Below are positions 7,032-13,054 of a stretch of DNA of 16,551 bases, in pieces. The stretch comes from SFWF01 sp045587065 (GTDB taxonomy: Bacteria > Bacillota > Clostridia > Oscillospirales > Acutalibacteraceae): the NCBI GenBank assembly GCA_045587065.1, contig JAZNBQ010000011.1, positions 1 to 16,551 on the forward strand, written 5' to 3'. The first letter of the stretch is position 1. Each line of letters begins with the position of its first letter. The translations under genes were made by a program, and so were the position numbers. Below the pieces are notes generated by a model that was not told the DNA's origin, did no database searches, and saw only the letters and a list, made by a program, of their open reading frames with translations.

Positions 7032-7658
7032 ATGGCAAGATATACTGGAGCAGTATGTAAACAGTGCCGCCGTGAAGGACAGAAATTGTTCTTAAAGGGT
7101 GAGCGTTGCTATTCAGAAAAGTGCTCTATTGCTATTAGAGCTTATGCTCCCGGCCAGCATGGTCAGGGACGTAAAAAGTCTTCAGAGTACGGACTTCAGC
7201 TCAGAGCTAAGCAGAGAGCTAGAAGATTCTACGGTGTTGCAGAGCATCAGTTCCGTCATTATTATGAGATGGCTGTTAATAAACAGGGCGTTACAGGTAC
7301 TAACCTTTTAAGAATTCTTGAAAGTCGTCTTGACAACGTTGTTTACAGAGCAGGTTATGCTTCTTCCAGAGCAGAAGCTAGACAGCTTGTTGGTCACGGC
7401 CATTTTGAAGTAAACGGCAGTCGCGTTGACATTGCTTCTTACCTATTAAAAGCAGGCGATGTTATTACACTATGCGAAAAAGCACGTACTAGCGATAAGT
7501 TTAAGGCTGTAATCGAGGCTAACGGTGCAAGACCAGTTCCAGAGTGGTTAGCAGTAAACCGTGATGCTTTTGAGGTTAAGGTTAACAATCTTCCAGAGCG
7601 TGAGCAAATCGAGGCTCCTGTTGAAGAGCAGCTTATCGTAGAGTTCTACTCTAAATAA
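7032..7658 (+). CDS. rpsD: Ribosomal protein S4 (uS4), zinc-type N-terminus
   Basis: S4 nucleates 30S assembly by binding 16S rRNA and autoregulates its own synthesis in E. coli and B. subtilis. The 208-residue product has an N-terminal Cys4 site (C9, C12, C26, C31) of the zinc-binding class. Then come 'APGQHGQGRKKSSEYGLQL' and an S4 RNA-binding domain at about residues 98-160 (RLDNVVYRAGYASSRAEARQ, VNGSRVDIASYL). TTGGAGGTG at about 7016-7024 sets the start. In B. subtilis rpsD stands alone; here it lies between rpsK and rpoA, as in E. coli and many Clostridia. The 85 nt after it contain a possible pseudoknot leading into rpoA. Confidence 0.97.
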   Translation: MARYTGAVCKQCRREGQKLFLKGERCYSEKCSIAIRAYAPGQHGQGRKKSSEYGLQLRAKQRARRFYGVAEHQFRHYYEMAVNKQGVTGTNLLRILESRLDNVVYRAGYASSRAEARQLVGHGHFEVNGSRVDIASYLLKAGDVITLCEKARTSDKFKAVIEANGARPVPEWLAVNRDAFEVKVNNLPEREQIEAPVEEQLIVEFYSK

Positions 7659-7663
7659 TAGCA

Positions 7664-7736
7664 GTTTTTATAAAAACCCTAATATTAACCCGTACCAACT
7701 ATTAGGGCTACTAAAATTCACGTACGGAGAATGGAG
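7664..7736 (+). promoter_or_regulatory. Candidate H-type pseudoknot leader upstream of rpoA
   Basis: Stem 1 is eight perfect pairs, CCCTAATA (7677-7684) with TATTAGGG (7700-7707). Its 15-nt loop contains CCGTAC (7690-7695), which is complementary to GTACGG (7722-7727), giving a 6-bp second stem. Connecting loops of 5, 4 and 14 nt are geometrically suitable for an H-type pseudoknot. The GGAG ribosome binding site (7733-7736) starts 5 nt after stem 2 and lies 7 nt before the rpoA ATG, so folding could hinder ribosome entry. A perfect 14-nt palindrome GTTTTTATAAAAAC (7664-7677) precedes it. There is no U-tract, so it is not a terminator. Regulation, for example by S4, is inference. Confidence 0.5.
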
Positions 7737-7743
7737 CTTTTAA

Positions 7744-8694
7744 ATGATAGAAATTGAAAAGCCCAGAATTGAAACACTGGAGTTATCAGCCGACGGAAAA
7801 TATGGTAAATTTATGATGGAACCTCTTGAGAGAGGTTATGCTACAACCTTAGGTAACAGCATGAGAAGAGTTCTTCTTTCTACCTTACCCGGTGCAGCAG
7901 TAACAACTGTTAACATCGAGGGTGTTGTTCATGAGTTTACAACTATTCCCGGAGTAAAAGAGGATGTAACTGAAATCATCCTTAATATCAAAGAATTGAT
8001 AGCCAAGCTTCACAGCGACTGTGAAAAGACAGTATATATTGATGCTGTTGGTCCTTGCGAAGTAACCGGAGCTTCAATTAAAGCTGATTCAGAGGTTGAA
8101 TTCTTGAATCCTGAACAGCATATTGCTACCCTTGATGAAGGCGCAAAGCTTAATATTGAGATGACAGTAGCAAAGGGCAGAGGATATGTTCCTGCAGTGG
8201 ACAATAAACCTGAAGCCAATGTTATCGGTGTTATTCCGATAGATTCAATTTATACCCCTGTGGTAAAATGCAACTTTACAGTTGACGATACCAGAGTAGG
8301 TCACGTAATCGACAAGGGACGCTTAAATCTTGAAGTATGGACCGATGGTTCTATGAAAGCTAACGAGGCTGTTTCTCTTGCCGCAAAGGTTCTTATGGAA
8401 CATTTTAGTCTCTTCCTTGACCTTGCAGAAGGTGTTAATGAGGGAGAAAGCATTTTAGCTGACAAAGATGTTGATGAGAGAGAAAAGGTTCTTGATATGA
8501 CTATTGAAGATCTTGACCTTTCTGTTCGTAGCTTTAACTGCTTAAAGCGTGCAGGAATTAATACTGTTGAGGATTTAACCAACAAGTCTGAAGAAGATAT
8601 GATGAAGGTTAGAAACCTTGGCCGTAAATCACTTGAAGAGGTTATTGCTAAATTACAAAGCTTTGGCTTCTCTTTAAAAAGTGACAACGATTAA
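7744..8694 (+). CDS. rpoA: RNA polymerase alpha subunit
   Basis: RpoA dimerises to nucleate core RNA polymerase and its C-terminal domain binds UP elements and activators. The 316-residue protein has the N-terminal assembly domain (about 1-230) with 'GRYATTLGNSMRRVLLSTLPGAA'-like text (here ERGYATTLGNSMRRVLLSTL) and 'IEGVVHEFTTIPGVKEDVTE'. A short linker leads to the C-terminal domain (about 245-316), with 'LDLSVRSFNCLKRAGI', where R262 matches the DNA-contact arginine R265 of E. coli, and 'NLGRKSLEE'. Translation starts from GGAG at 7733-7736. The structured spacer upstream could set its level apart from rpsD. Confidence 0.97.
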   Translation: MIEIEKPRIETLELSADGKYGKFMMEPLERGYATTLGNSMRRVLLSTLPGAAVTTVNIEGVVHEFTTIPGVKEDVTEIILNIKELIAKLHSDCEKTVYIDAVGPCEVTGASIKADSEVEFLNPEQHIATLDEGAKLNIEMTVAKGRGYVPAVDNKPEANVIGVIPIDSIYTPVVKCNFTVDDTRVGHVIDKGRLNLEVWTDGSMKANEAVSLAAKVLMEHFSLFLDLAEGVNEGESILADKDVDEREKVLDMTIEDLDLSVRSFNCLKRAGINTVEDLTNKSEEDMMKVRNLGRKSLEEVIAKLQSFGFSLKSDND

Positions 8695-8729
8695 TTTTTA
8701 AGTAAATTCACCAATAAGGAGTGATATAA

Positions 8730-9071
8730 ATGCCCGGAACACGTAAACTTGGTAGAACAAGTGAGCACAGAACCGCAATGCTTCGTGCAATGGTTACTTT
8801 CCTTTTAGAAAACGGAAAGATTGAAACAACCGTTACTCGTGCTAAAGAAGTTCGTGCAATGACCGAGAAATATATTACACTTGCTAAGAATGATAGTCTT
8901 ACAAGCAAACGTCAGGCTATGGCGTTTATTACCAAGGAGTCTGTTGTAAACAAACTTTACACAGAAATTGCTCCTAAATATGCAGAGGTTGCCGGTGGTT
9001 ACTGCCGTATCACAAAGACAGGCCCACGTCGTGGCGACGCTGCAGAAATGGCAATTATTGAGTTAGTATAA
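8730..9071 (+). CDS. rplQ: Ribosomal protein L17 (bL17)
   Basis: L17 lies near the peptide exit tunnel on the 50S subunit. The 113-residue product has the family start 'RKLGRTSEHRTAMLRAMVTF', 'TTVTRAKEVRAMTEKYITLA' and the closing 'YCRITKTGPRRGDAAEMAII'. It is of normal length for Bacillota. AAGGAG at about 8716-8721 precedes the ATG by 8 nt. It is the last gene of the alpha operon here and is followed by a strong terminator. Confidence 0.97.
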   Translation: MPGTRKLGRTSEHRTAMLRAMVTFLLENGKIETTVTRAKEVRAMTEKYITLAKNDSLTSKRQAMAFITKESVVNKLYTEIAPKYAEVAGGYCRITKTGPRRGDAAEMAIIELV

Positions 9072-9094
9072 TAGCTCGGTTTATAATCTAGGTG

Positions 9095-9151
9095 TTTAAT
9101 CCTCACATCGCAAGGCAGTATACTGTCTTATGATGTGGGGATTAAATTTTT
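9095..9151 (+). terminator. Rho-independent terminator after rplQ
   Basis: A long stem-loop pairs 9095-9109 (TTTAATCCTCACATC) with 9132-9146 (GATGTGGGGATTAAA), 15 pairs with one wobble. A 2x2 internal loop separates it from a second 7-bp stem (9112-9118 with 9123-9129) capped by TATA. A five-T run follows the base (9147-9151). It ends the long ribosomal transcript and isolates it from the next gene. The two-storey shape is larger than a minimal terminator and may also protect the 3' end. Confidence 0.85.
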
Positions 9152-9163
9152 GCAAATAAGGAC

Positions 9164-9191
9164 TTGAAAAAATTTTCGGTAGTGATATAAT
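9164..9191 (+). promoter_or_regulatory. Sigma-A-type promoter for the ECF S-component gene
   Basis: TTGAAA (9164-9169), a 16-nt spacer and TATAAT (9186-9191), with an extended -10 TG at 9183-9184. It lies between the rplQ terminator and the ECF S-component gene, so that gene is expressed apart from the ribosomal operon. The expected leader is only about 25 nt and contains the AAAGGGAGG ribosome binding site. Confidence 0.75.
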
Positions 9192-9222
9192 AATTTACAT
9201 AAAAAAAGGGAGGCAACTTTTT

Positions 9223-9738
9223 ATGAAGGAAAGTAAAGTGTATAAATTAGTATTGTCGGCAGTCTTTTGTGCCCTTGTTTTTACTATGACCTTTATTGCC
9301 ATTCCTGCCCCCAGTGTTGGTAATATAAATCTTGGAGACTGTATGGTAATTTTGTCGGCAGCTCTTATTGGCGGTTGGCATGGAACGTTGGCTGCGGCAT
9401 TAGGCGCCAGCCTTTGCGACATTGCGAGTGGTTATACCATTTACGCTCCGGGTACTTTTATTATTAAGGCATTAATGGTTGTAGTAATTATTCTTCTTAG
9501 AAAAGTTGCATTTAAAAACAACAAATTACTTTCACTCATAGTTTCAGGTGTTTGTGCAGAAGTAGTAATGATTTTAGGCTACTTTATTTACGAAGCTTTG
9601 TTTTTAGGCTATGGTATGGGTGCTATTATGAATATTCCTTTTAATGGGATACAAGGAACTTTAAATCTTGTTGCCGCATATCTTTTATTTGTAACCCTTA
9701 AAAAAGCAGGAATAACAAAGTTGTTTTATGACAAATAA
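9223..9738 (+). CDS. ECF transporter S component (substrate unknown)
   Basis: This 171-residue protein is an integral membrane protein with five or six hydrophobic segments. The text 'NINLGDCMVILSAALIGGWH', then 'GTLAAALGASLCDIASGYTIYAPGTFIIKALM' in the following residues, matches the ECF-type S-component family related to Pfam PF07155. S components capture a vitamin or metal and use a shared ATPase/EcfT module, none of which is in the window. The substrate cannot be read from sequence; riboflavin, pantothenate or a similar vitamin are possible. No riboswitch-like leader precedes it to give a hint. AAAGGGAGG at about 9205-9213 sets the start. Confidence 0.85.
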   Translation: MKESKVYKLVLSAVFCALVFTMTFIAIPAPSVGNINLGDCMVILSAALIGGWHGTLAAALGASLCDIASGYTIYAPGTFIIKALMVVVIILLRKVAFKNNKLLSLIVSGVCAEVVMILGYFIYEALFLGYGMGAIMNIPFNGIQGTLNLVAAYLLFVTLKKAGITKLFYDK

Positions 9739-9741
9739 ATT

Positions 9742-9771
9742 AAAAGCCCTTGAGTTTCCTCAAGGGCTTTT
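9742..9771. terminator. Bidirectional terminator between ECF S component and trpB
   Basis: AAAAGCCCTTGAG (9742-9754) pairs with CTCAAGGGCTTTT (9759-9771) over 13 perfect base pairs with a 4-nt loop. T-runs follow on both strands (TTTTTT on +, TTTTAATTT on -). It lies 4 nt from the end of trpB and 4 nt after the ECF gene stop, so one hairpin probably ends both convergent transcripts. Confidence 0.9.
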
Positions 9772-9775
9772 TTCT

Positions 9776-10996
9776 TTATCTTATACCGTAATTTTCTATG
9801 ATGTAATCCATGTCTTTATCGCCTCTGCCTGAGAGGTTAATAAGAACAGAACCATTGTCCATGGTTTTTGCAAGTTTCATTCCGTAAGCTACAGCGTGTG
9901 AACTTTCAATAGCAGGAATAATACCTTCCATACGGGAGAGCTTGAAGAAAGCATCAATGGTTTCTTCGTCGTTAATAACGTCATATTTTACTCTGCCCAG
10001 TTCCTGTAGGAATGCGTGTTCAGGTCCGGAGGAAGGGTAATCAAGTCCGCTTGCTACTGAGTATACAGGAGCAGGTTCGCCGTTTTCGTCTTTTAGCATT
10101 ATACTGTTAAAGCCGTGCATAATACCCTCTGTGCCGAATTTAAGACTTGCTGCGTGGTCACCGAGCTTTTCTCCACGGCCTAATGGTTCAATGCCATAAA
10201 TATCAACAGGGTCGTTAAGGAAACCTGCGAAAAGTCCGGCTGCATTTGAGCCACCGCCAACACAAGCAACAATGGCGTTTGGAAGATGGCCTGTCATATC
10301 AATAAACTGCTCTCTTGCCTCAATACCAACAACACTTTGGAAATCTCTTACCATCATTGGGAAAGGATGAGGTCCTAAAACCGAGCCGATACAGTAGATG
10401 GAATCTTTATATTCCTTACTGTAAGCATCAAAAGCGGCGTCAACAGCCTCTTTTAACGTTTGAAGTCCATGAGTTACCTCAATAACGTTAGCACCCAGAA
10501 TCTTCATTCTTGCTACGTTTGGAGCCTGTTTTTTAATATCTACAGAGCCCATATAAATATCGCACTCAAGACCGAAATATGCGGCAGCAGTTGCAAGAGC
10601 AACACCGTGTTGACCTGCACCTGTCTCTGCAATAATCTTTTTCTTACCCATATATTTGGCAAGTAAAGCTTCACCCATACAGTGATTTAGCTTATGAGCG
10701 CCGGAATGGTTTAAGTCCTCACGCTTGGCATAAAGTTGAACCTTACCGCCCAGAGCGTCAGAAAGACGTTCCAAGTGGGTAACAGGTGTAGGTCTGCCCT
10801 GAAACTCTTTTCTTATTCTTCTAAGTTCTGCAATGAATTTTCTGGACTGGCAAATTGAAAAATACGCTTCGGTAATTTCTGCCATAGCATTTTTTAGTTT
10901 ATCTTCCACATAAACTCCGCCGTATTTTCCAAAGTAGCCATTATTGTCAGGGTAATTGTTAAAATAGGTGTCGAAATCTACGCCATTTAATTTCAT
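9776..10996 (-). CDS. trpB: Tryptophan synthase beta chain, stand-alone
   Basis: TrpB joins indole and serine to give tryptophan using PLP. Residue K102 in SGAHK is the PLP lysine, E124 in AETGAGQHG the catalytic glutamate, 'GGGSNAAG' the phosphate-binding loop and 'LSGRGDKD' the C-terminal motif. 'GSVLGPHPFPMMVRDFQ' marks the TrpB1-type enzyme. The start at 10996 has GGAGG at 11004-11008, 7 nt upstream, and gives 406 residues. A longer in-frame start at 11071 lies in the T-box terminator and is rejected. No trpA or other trp gene adjoins it, so it may salvage indole or pair with a TrpA encoded elsewhere. Control is by the upstream T-box leader. Confidence 0.95.
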   Translation of the reverse strand: MKLNGVDFDTYFNNYPDNNGYFGKYGGVYVEDKLKNAMAEITEAYFSICQSRKFIAELRRIRKEFQGRPTPVTHLERLSDALGGKVQLYAKREDLNHSGAHKLNHCMGEALLAKYMGKKKIIAETGAGQHGVALATAAAYFGLECDIYMGSVDIKKQAPNVARMKILGANVIEVTHGLQTLKEAVDAAFDAYSKEYKDSIYCIGSVLGPHPFPMMVRDFQSVVGIEAREQFIDMTGHLPNAIVACVGGGSNAAGLFAGFLNDPVDIYGIEPLGRGEKLGDHAASLKFGTEGIMHGFNSIMLKDENGEPAPVYSVASGLDYPSSGPEHAFLQELGRVKYDVINDEETIDAFFKLSRMEGIIPAIESSHAVAYGMKLAKTMDNGSVLINLSGRGDKDMDYIIENYGIR

Positions 10997-11008
10997 AAAT
11001 TTTCCTCC

Positions 11009-11281
11009 AAAAAAATAAACTTCGTCCCTCAATACAGGGACGAAGTGAAAAAACATGCTCCGCGGTACCACCCAAATTGGCTAATAGCCCACTCTGCCTC
11101 GTACTAACATACGAGATTTGCGATAACGGCGCAAAATCCGTCAACTGCTACTCGCCTTCAGGCTTTCGGTTGCCCTCATAAGTCCATTCATCTTAAAAGC
11201 ACTGCTACCGTTACACCCTCGGCGGCTCTCTGTAAGTACTGATTTCAAGATTACTACTCTTAATCACAGGTTTAAATATTT
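11009..11281 (-). ncRNA. T-box leader, tRNA-Trp (specifier TGG)
   Basis: The - strand leader contains the T-box sequence GGGTGGTACCGCGG (within 11080-11094), which binds the uncharged tRNA acceptor end. The AGTA/GAA loop-E motif of the specifier loop is present, followed by TGGA, so the specifier codon at 11186-11184 is TGG (tryptophan). AGAGAGCC near the start of Stem I is the usual AG-bulge text. The leader ends with an 11-bp terminator (11019-11029 with 11036-11046) and a T-rich tail 11018-11009. The gene that follows encodes a Trp biosynthetic enzyme, which agrees with the specifier. The variable base in the T-box (TGG-T) would form G-U with a usual tRNA-Trp G73. Confidence 0.92.
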
Positions 11282-11287
11282 TTTTAT

Positions 11288-11316
11288 AGTGTATCACTTT
11301 GGGGTCAATTTGTCAA
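11288..11316 (-). promoter_or_regulatory. Promoter for the T-box/trpB transcript
   Basis: On the - strand TTGACA (11316-11311) is a perfect -35, followed by a 17-nt spacer and TACACT (11293-11288) as -10. The TGA inside this -35 (11315-11313) is also the stop codon of the upstream folT-like gene. The predicted transcription start is near 11281, just before the T-box leader. Confidence 0.65.
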
Positions 11317-11855
11317 GAGTTTCTTGCTAAAACCTTGCGAATGGGAGGGACAATAGAGAACTGGGCAAAGACGCCAAAAGATACGCCGATAACCAGGTCG
11401 AAAACAGATTTGGGAATTCTTGTTATAAGCAAGGGGACAAATTCGCCTGAATATAAAAGCTTAATCCATAGCGTGTTAAGTGTCAGCGTGCAAACAATTT
11501 CGTTTATAAGGAAAAAGCCGAAACAGTAAAGGGAAAAAACAAATGGCTTTTTTATATTTTTGGAAAAAAGAGAGGGCATACCTAAAAACACACCTGACAA
11601 AAATGCAGTAATGGTAAAACCTACAAAATAAGGCCCAAACGGAAAAAGCAAAGCGCCTATAAAGTCGGCAAGACCACCGCAAACACCACCCCAAAAAGGG
11701 CCGAAAAGCAAACCGCAAACAATCACGGGAACAAAGGCAAAACCAATGCTAAGGTTCCATACGTTAAGGGAAAGAAAGCGGTTTAAAATAAGGGATGTGA
11801 CGGCAAGAATGGCTGTGACTGTAATTTTAATTAGGTATTGTTTATTTTTTAGCAT
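11313..11855 (-). CDS. folT: Folate ECF transporter S component (FolT-like)
   Basis: The 180-residue hydrophobic protein has about five or six membrane segments. The text 'FGPFWGGVCGGLADFIGALL' with 'FPFGPYFVGFTITAFLSGVF' is the pattern of the folate family of ECF S components, which capture folate and depend on a shared EcfA/EcfA'/EcfT module. The tetrahydrofolate riboswitch immediately upstream supports folate as substrate. The ATG at 11855 follows AAGGAG and T6. Its TGA stop lies within the -35 of the trpB promoter. The symbol is given on family resemblance plus riboswitch; transport has not been shown here. Confidence 0.88.
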   Translation of the reverse strand: MLKNKQYLIKITVTAILAVTSLILNRFLSLNVWNLSIGFAFVPVIVCGLLFGPFWGGVCGGLADFIGALLFPFGPYFVGFTITAFLSGVFLGMPSLFSKNIKKPFVFSLYCFGFFLINEIVCTLTLNTLWIKLLYSGEFVPLLITRIPKSVFDLVIGVSFGVFAQFSIVPPIRKVLARNS

Positions 11856-11900
11856 AAAAAACTCCTTTTATGCCCACAACAAATTTAGAGCATAAAAGGA
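11856..11900 (-). terminator. THF riboswitch expression platform: hairpin hiding the folT ribosome binding site
   Basis: On the - strand TCCTTTTATGC (11900-11890) pairs with GCATAAAAGGA (11873-11863) over 11 bp. G and T6 follow, then the ATG at 11855. The 3' arm contains AAGGA of the folT Shine-Dalgarno AAGGAG, and the T6 tract lies between it and the start codon. The hairpin could therefore act as an intrinsic terminator, hide the ribosome binding site, or both. Confidence 0.75.
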
Positions 11901-11909
11901 TTAACTCTA

Positions 11910-12013
11910 TTGTAGCGGGATGCGGAAATCAGGCTGCGAGGGAAACCTCTTCGTCCATCAAACAACTCCCCGTTTTGATGGCACTTAAAACACCTGAAAT
12001 CCTACTCTAACAA
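11910..12013 (-). ncRNA. Tetrahydrofolate (THF) riboswitch
   Basis: The - strand RNA carries the conserved islands of the THF riboswitch class: AGAGTAGG near the 5' end (12008-12001), GTTTTAAGTGCC, GGACGAAGAGG and GCATCCCGCT near the 3' end. P1 is TTG(T)TAG (12013-12007) with CTACAA (11915-11910), six pairs with one bulged U. Known members sit before folate uptake and synthesis genes (folT, folE, folC), and here a FolT-like gene follows. When folate is present it is expected to lower folT expression through the hairpin at 11856-11900. Confidence 0.9.
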
Positions 12014-12028
12014 AAAATATTTTTTAAG

Positions 12029-12057
12029 ATTATAACATAAAATCCTGACGTTTTCAA
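12029..12057 (-). promoter_or_regulatory. Promoter for the THF riboswitch/folT transcript
   Basis: On the - strand TTGAAA (12057-12052), a 17-nt spacer and perfect TATAAT (12034-12029) lie just upstream of the riboswitch. The TGA stop of the upstream GNAT gene (12056-12054) is contained in the -35 box. The predicted start is about 12022, within 10 nt of the riboswitch P1. Confidence 0.8.
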
Positions 12058-12596
12058 GATTTAATGACTAACTTTTTACTACAAACCGCTTCACCCAACA
12101 TCTCAAGATAAATCTTTTTAAGGGCAGCTGCAGTATTTTTGCATTTTGGGTATGTTAGTATAACGTACTCTACTCCAAAAAGGTTGGAGGCAACACCGCT
12201 TAAAATAAAGCCGCTTCTTTTATAAAAATCAATGCGGCGAAGTTTTGTTCTTTTATCGTTTTCATGGGTAGCAAAATCAGGATTTTCGCACTCAATTACA
12301 ATAGTTTTATCTGCTAATATTTCTTTTAACTTACCTATAAGGGTTGTTCCTATGCCGCTTCCTCTAAGGTGTTTTGCAACTGCAAGGTAGTCTACTAAAA
12401 CCAGGTTGTCAAGGATGGTTAAATAGGCGTAAGCTAAAAGATTCTCGCCCTGGAAAAGACCGTAACAAGCATAAATTCCACGTTCTAACATAGAAAGCAT
12501 ACTTTCCAGGGGCTTTAGTTCATCAGGGGGAAAATCCTCTACCATATATTTATTATAAATCTTTGTGATTTGTTCCTTGTTCAGTAATGTTAGCAT
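12054..12596 (-). CDS. GNAT-family N-acetyltransferase
   Basis: The acetyl-CoA-binding motif A 'AVAKHLRGSGIGTTLIGKL' (R-G-S-G-I-G pattern) marks a GNAT fold. Before it is 'LAYAYLTILDNLVLVDYL' (strands 3-4) and after it 'RRIDFYKRSGFILSG', the usual FYxxxGF element. The target is unknown. I place the start at 12596 with GGTGA 4-5 nt upstream, giving 180 residues. The in-frame ATG at 12623 lies upstream of the -10 box of the gene's own apparent promoter and could only be used from a longer transcript. The 40 C-terminal residues have no motif I recognise. Confidence 0.85.
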   Translation of the reverse strand: MLTLLNKEQITKIYNKYMVEDFPPDELKPLESMLSMLERGIYACYGLFQGENLLAYAYLTILDNLVLVDYLAVAKHLRGSGIGTTLIGKLKEILADKTIVIECENPDFATHENDKRTKLRRIDFYKRSGFILSGVASNLFGVEYVILTYPKCKNTAAALKKIYLEMLGEAVCSKKLVIKS

Positions 12597-12602
12597 TATA
12601 TC

Positions 12603-12640
12603 ACCAAGGAAATTATAACTCATATTTAGTCCTTGGTCAA
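12603..12640 (-). promoter_or_regulatory. GNAT gene promoter with flanking inverted repeat
   Basis: On the - strand TTGACC (12640-12635), a 17-nt spacer and TATAAT (12617-12612) form a good promoter one nt after the spoVAE stop. An 8-bp perfect inverted repeat, TCCTTGGT/ACCAAGGA, occupies 12630-12637 (overlapping the -35) and 12603-12610 (at the expected start point), 19 nt apart. It may be an operator or, in RNA read from upstream, a hairpin. Confidence 0.65.
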
Positions 12641-12641
12641 G

Positions 12642-13010
12642 TTAGTTTCTGTCTTTTGACTTAAATATCAGGGCCATTAAAAAGCCGAAAAATATTGCCG
12701 CGCCAATGCCGCTTGAGGTTGCGGTAAGTCCGCCTTTAAAAATTCCTGCAAAGCCGTAAAGGTTTACGGCTTCTCTTACTCCCTGCGCTAAAGAATAACC
12801 AAAGCCTGTAAGGGGGACGGTGGCTCCTGCTCCTGCAAACTCTACGATAGGTTTGTAAATTCCAATAGCTGTGAGAAGTACTCCTGCTACCACAAAGGCA
12901 ACTAAAATTCGTGCAGGGGTAAGCTTTGTGTAGTCAATTAGGATTTGACCTATAAGACAAAAGGTTCCGCCTACTAAAAAAGCCTTAATTAAATCTAAGA
13001 TAAGTTCCAT
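12642..13010 (-). CDS. spoVAE: Stage V sporulation protein AE (SpoVAE-like)
   Basis: SpoVA proteins move dipicolinic acid into the forespore and out during germination. This 122-residue membrane protein has about four hydrophobic segments. 'KAFLVGGTFCLIGQILIDYT', then KLTPARILV, and 'FAGAGATVPLTGFGYSLAQG' are SpoVAE/SpoVAC-type signatures, closest in my reading to SpoVAE. The ATG at 13010 has GGTG about 7 nt upstream; a TTG four codons earlier would sit on that site and is rejected. It stands alone: spoVAC and spoVAD are not adjacent, which differs from the usual operon. A forespore-type promoter may lie just upstream. Confidence 0.9.
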   Translation of the reverse strand: MELILDLIKAFLVGGTFCLIGQILIDYTKLTPARILVAFVVAGVLLTAIGIYKPIVEFAGAGATVPLTGFGYSLAQGVREAVNLYGFAGIFKGGLTATSSGIGAAIFFGFLMALIFKSKDRN

Positions 13011-13025
13011 ATAAATCACCAAATT

Positions 13026-13054
13026 TAGTTTGCCCCAAAAAAATACTGCTATGT
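13026..13054 (-). promoter_or_regulatory. Possible forespore (sigma-G/F-type) promoter for spoVAE
   Basis: On the - strand ACATA (13054-13050), 17 nt, CAAACTA (13032-13026) is one mismatch per box from the B. subtilis sigma-G pattern (GMATR, CATnMTA). It overlaps the apgM terminator. No good vegetative promoter is seen in the 65 nt between the genes. A weak call from short motifs. Confidence 0.35.

Noticed and set aside
8301..8687. A 128-codon - strand open frame inside rpoA
   Set aside because: Antisense to rpoA with composition expected of a shadow frame; no promoter or ribosome binding site.
9060..9094. TATAAT-like boxes near the end of rplQ (about 9067 and 9082)
   Set aside because: No matching -35 at a suitable distance, and the rplQ terminator follows directly.
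9095..9151. L17 downstream element (a named RNA motif after rplQ)
   Set aside because: I cannot match its consensus; the hairpin plus T-run is explained as a terminator.
10997..11071. Longer trpB start at 11071 (25 extra residues)
   Set aside because: The extension reads through the T-box terminator hairpin and lacks a ribosome binding site; the ATG at 10996 has GGAGG 7 nt upstream.
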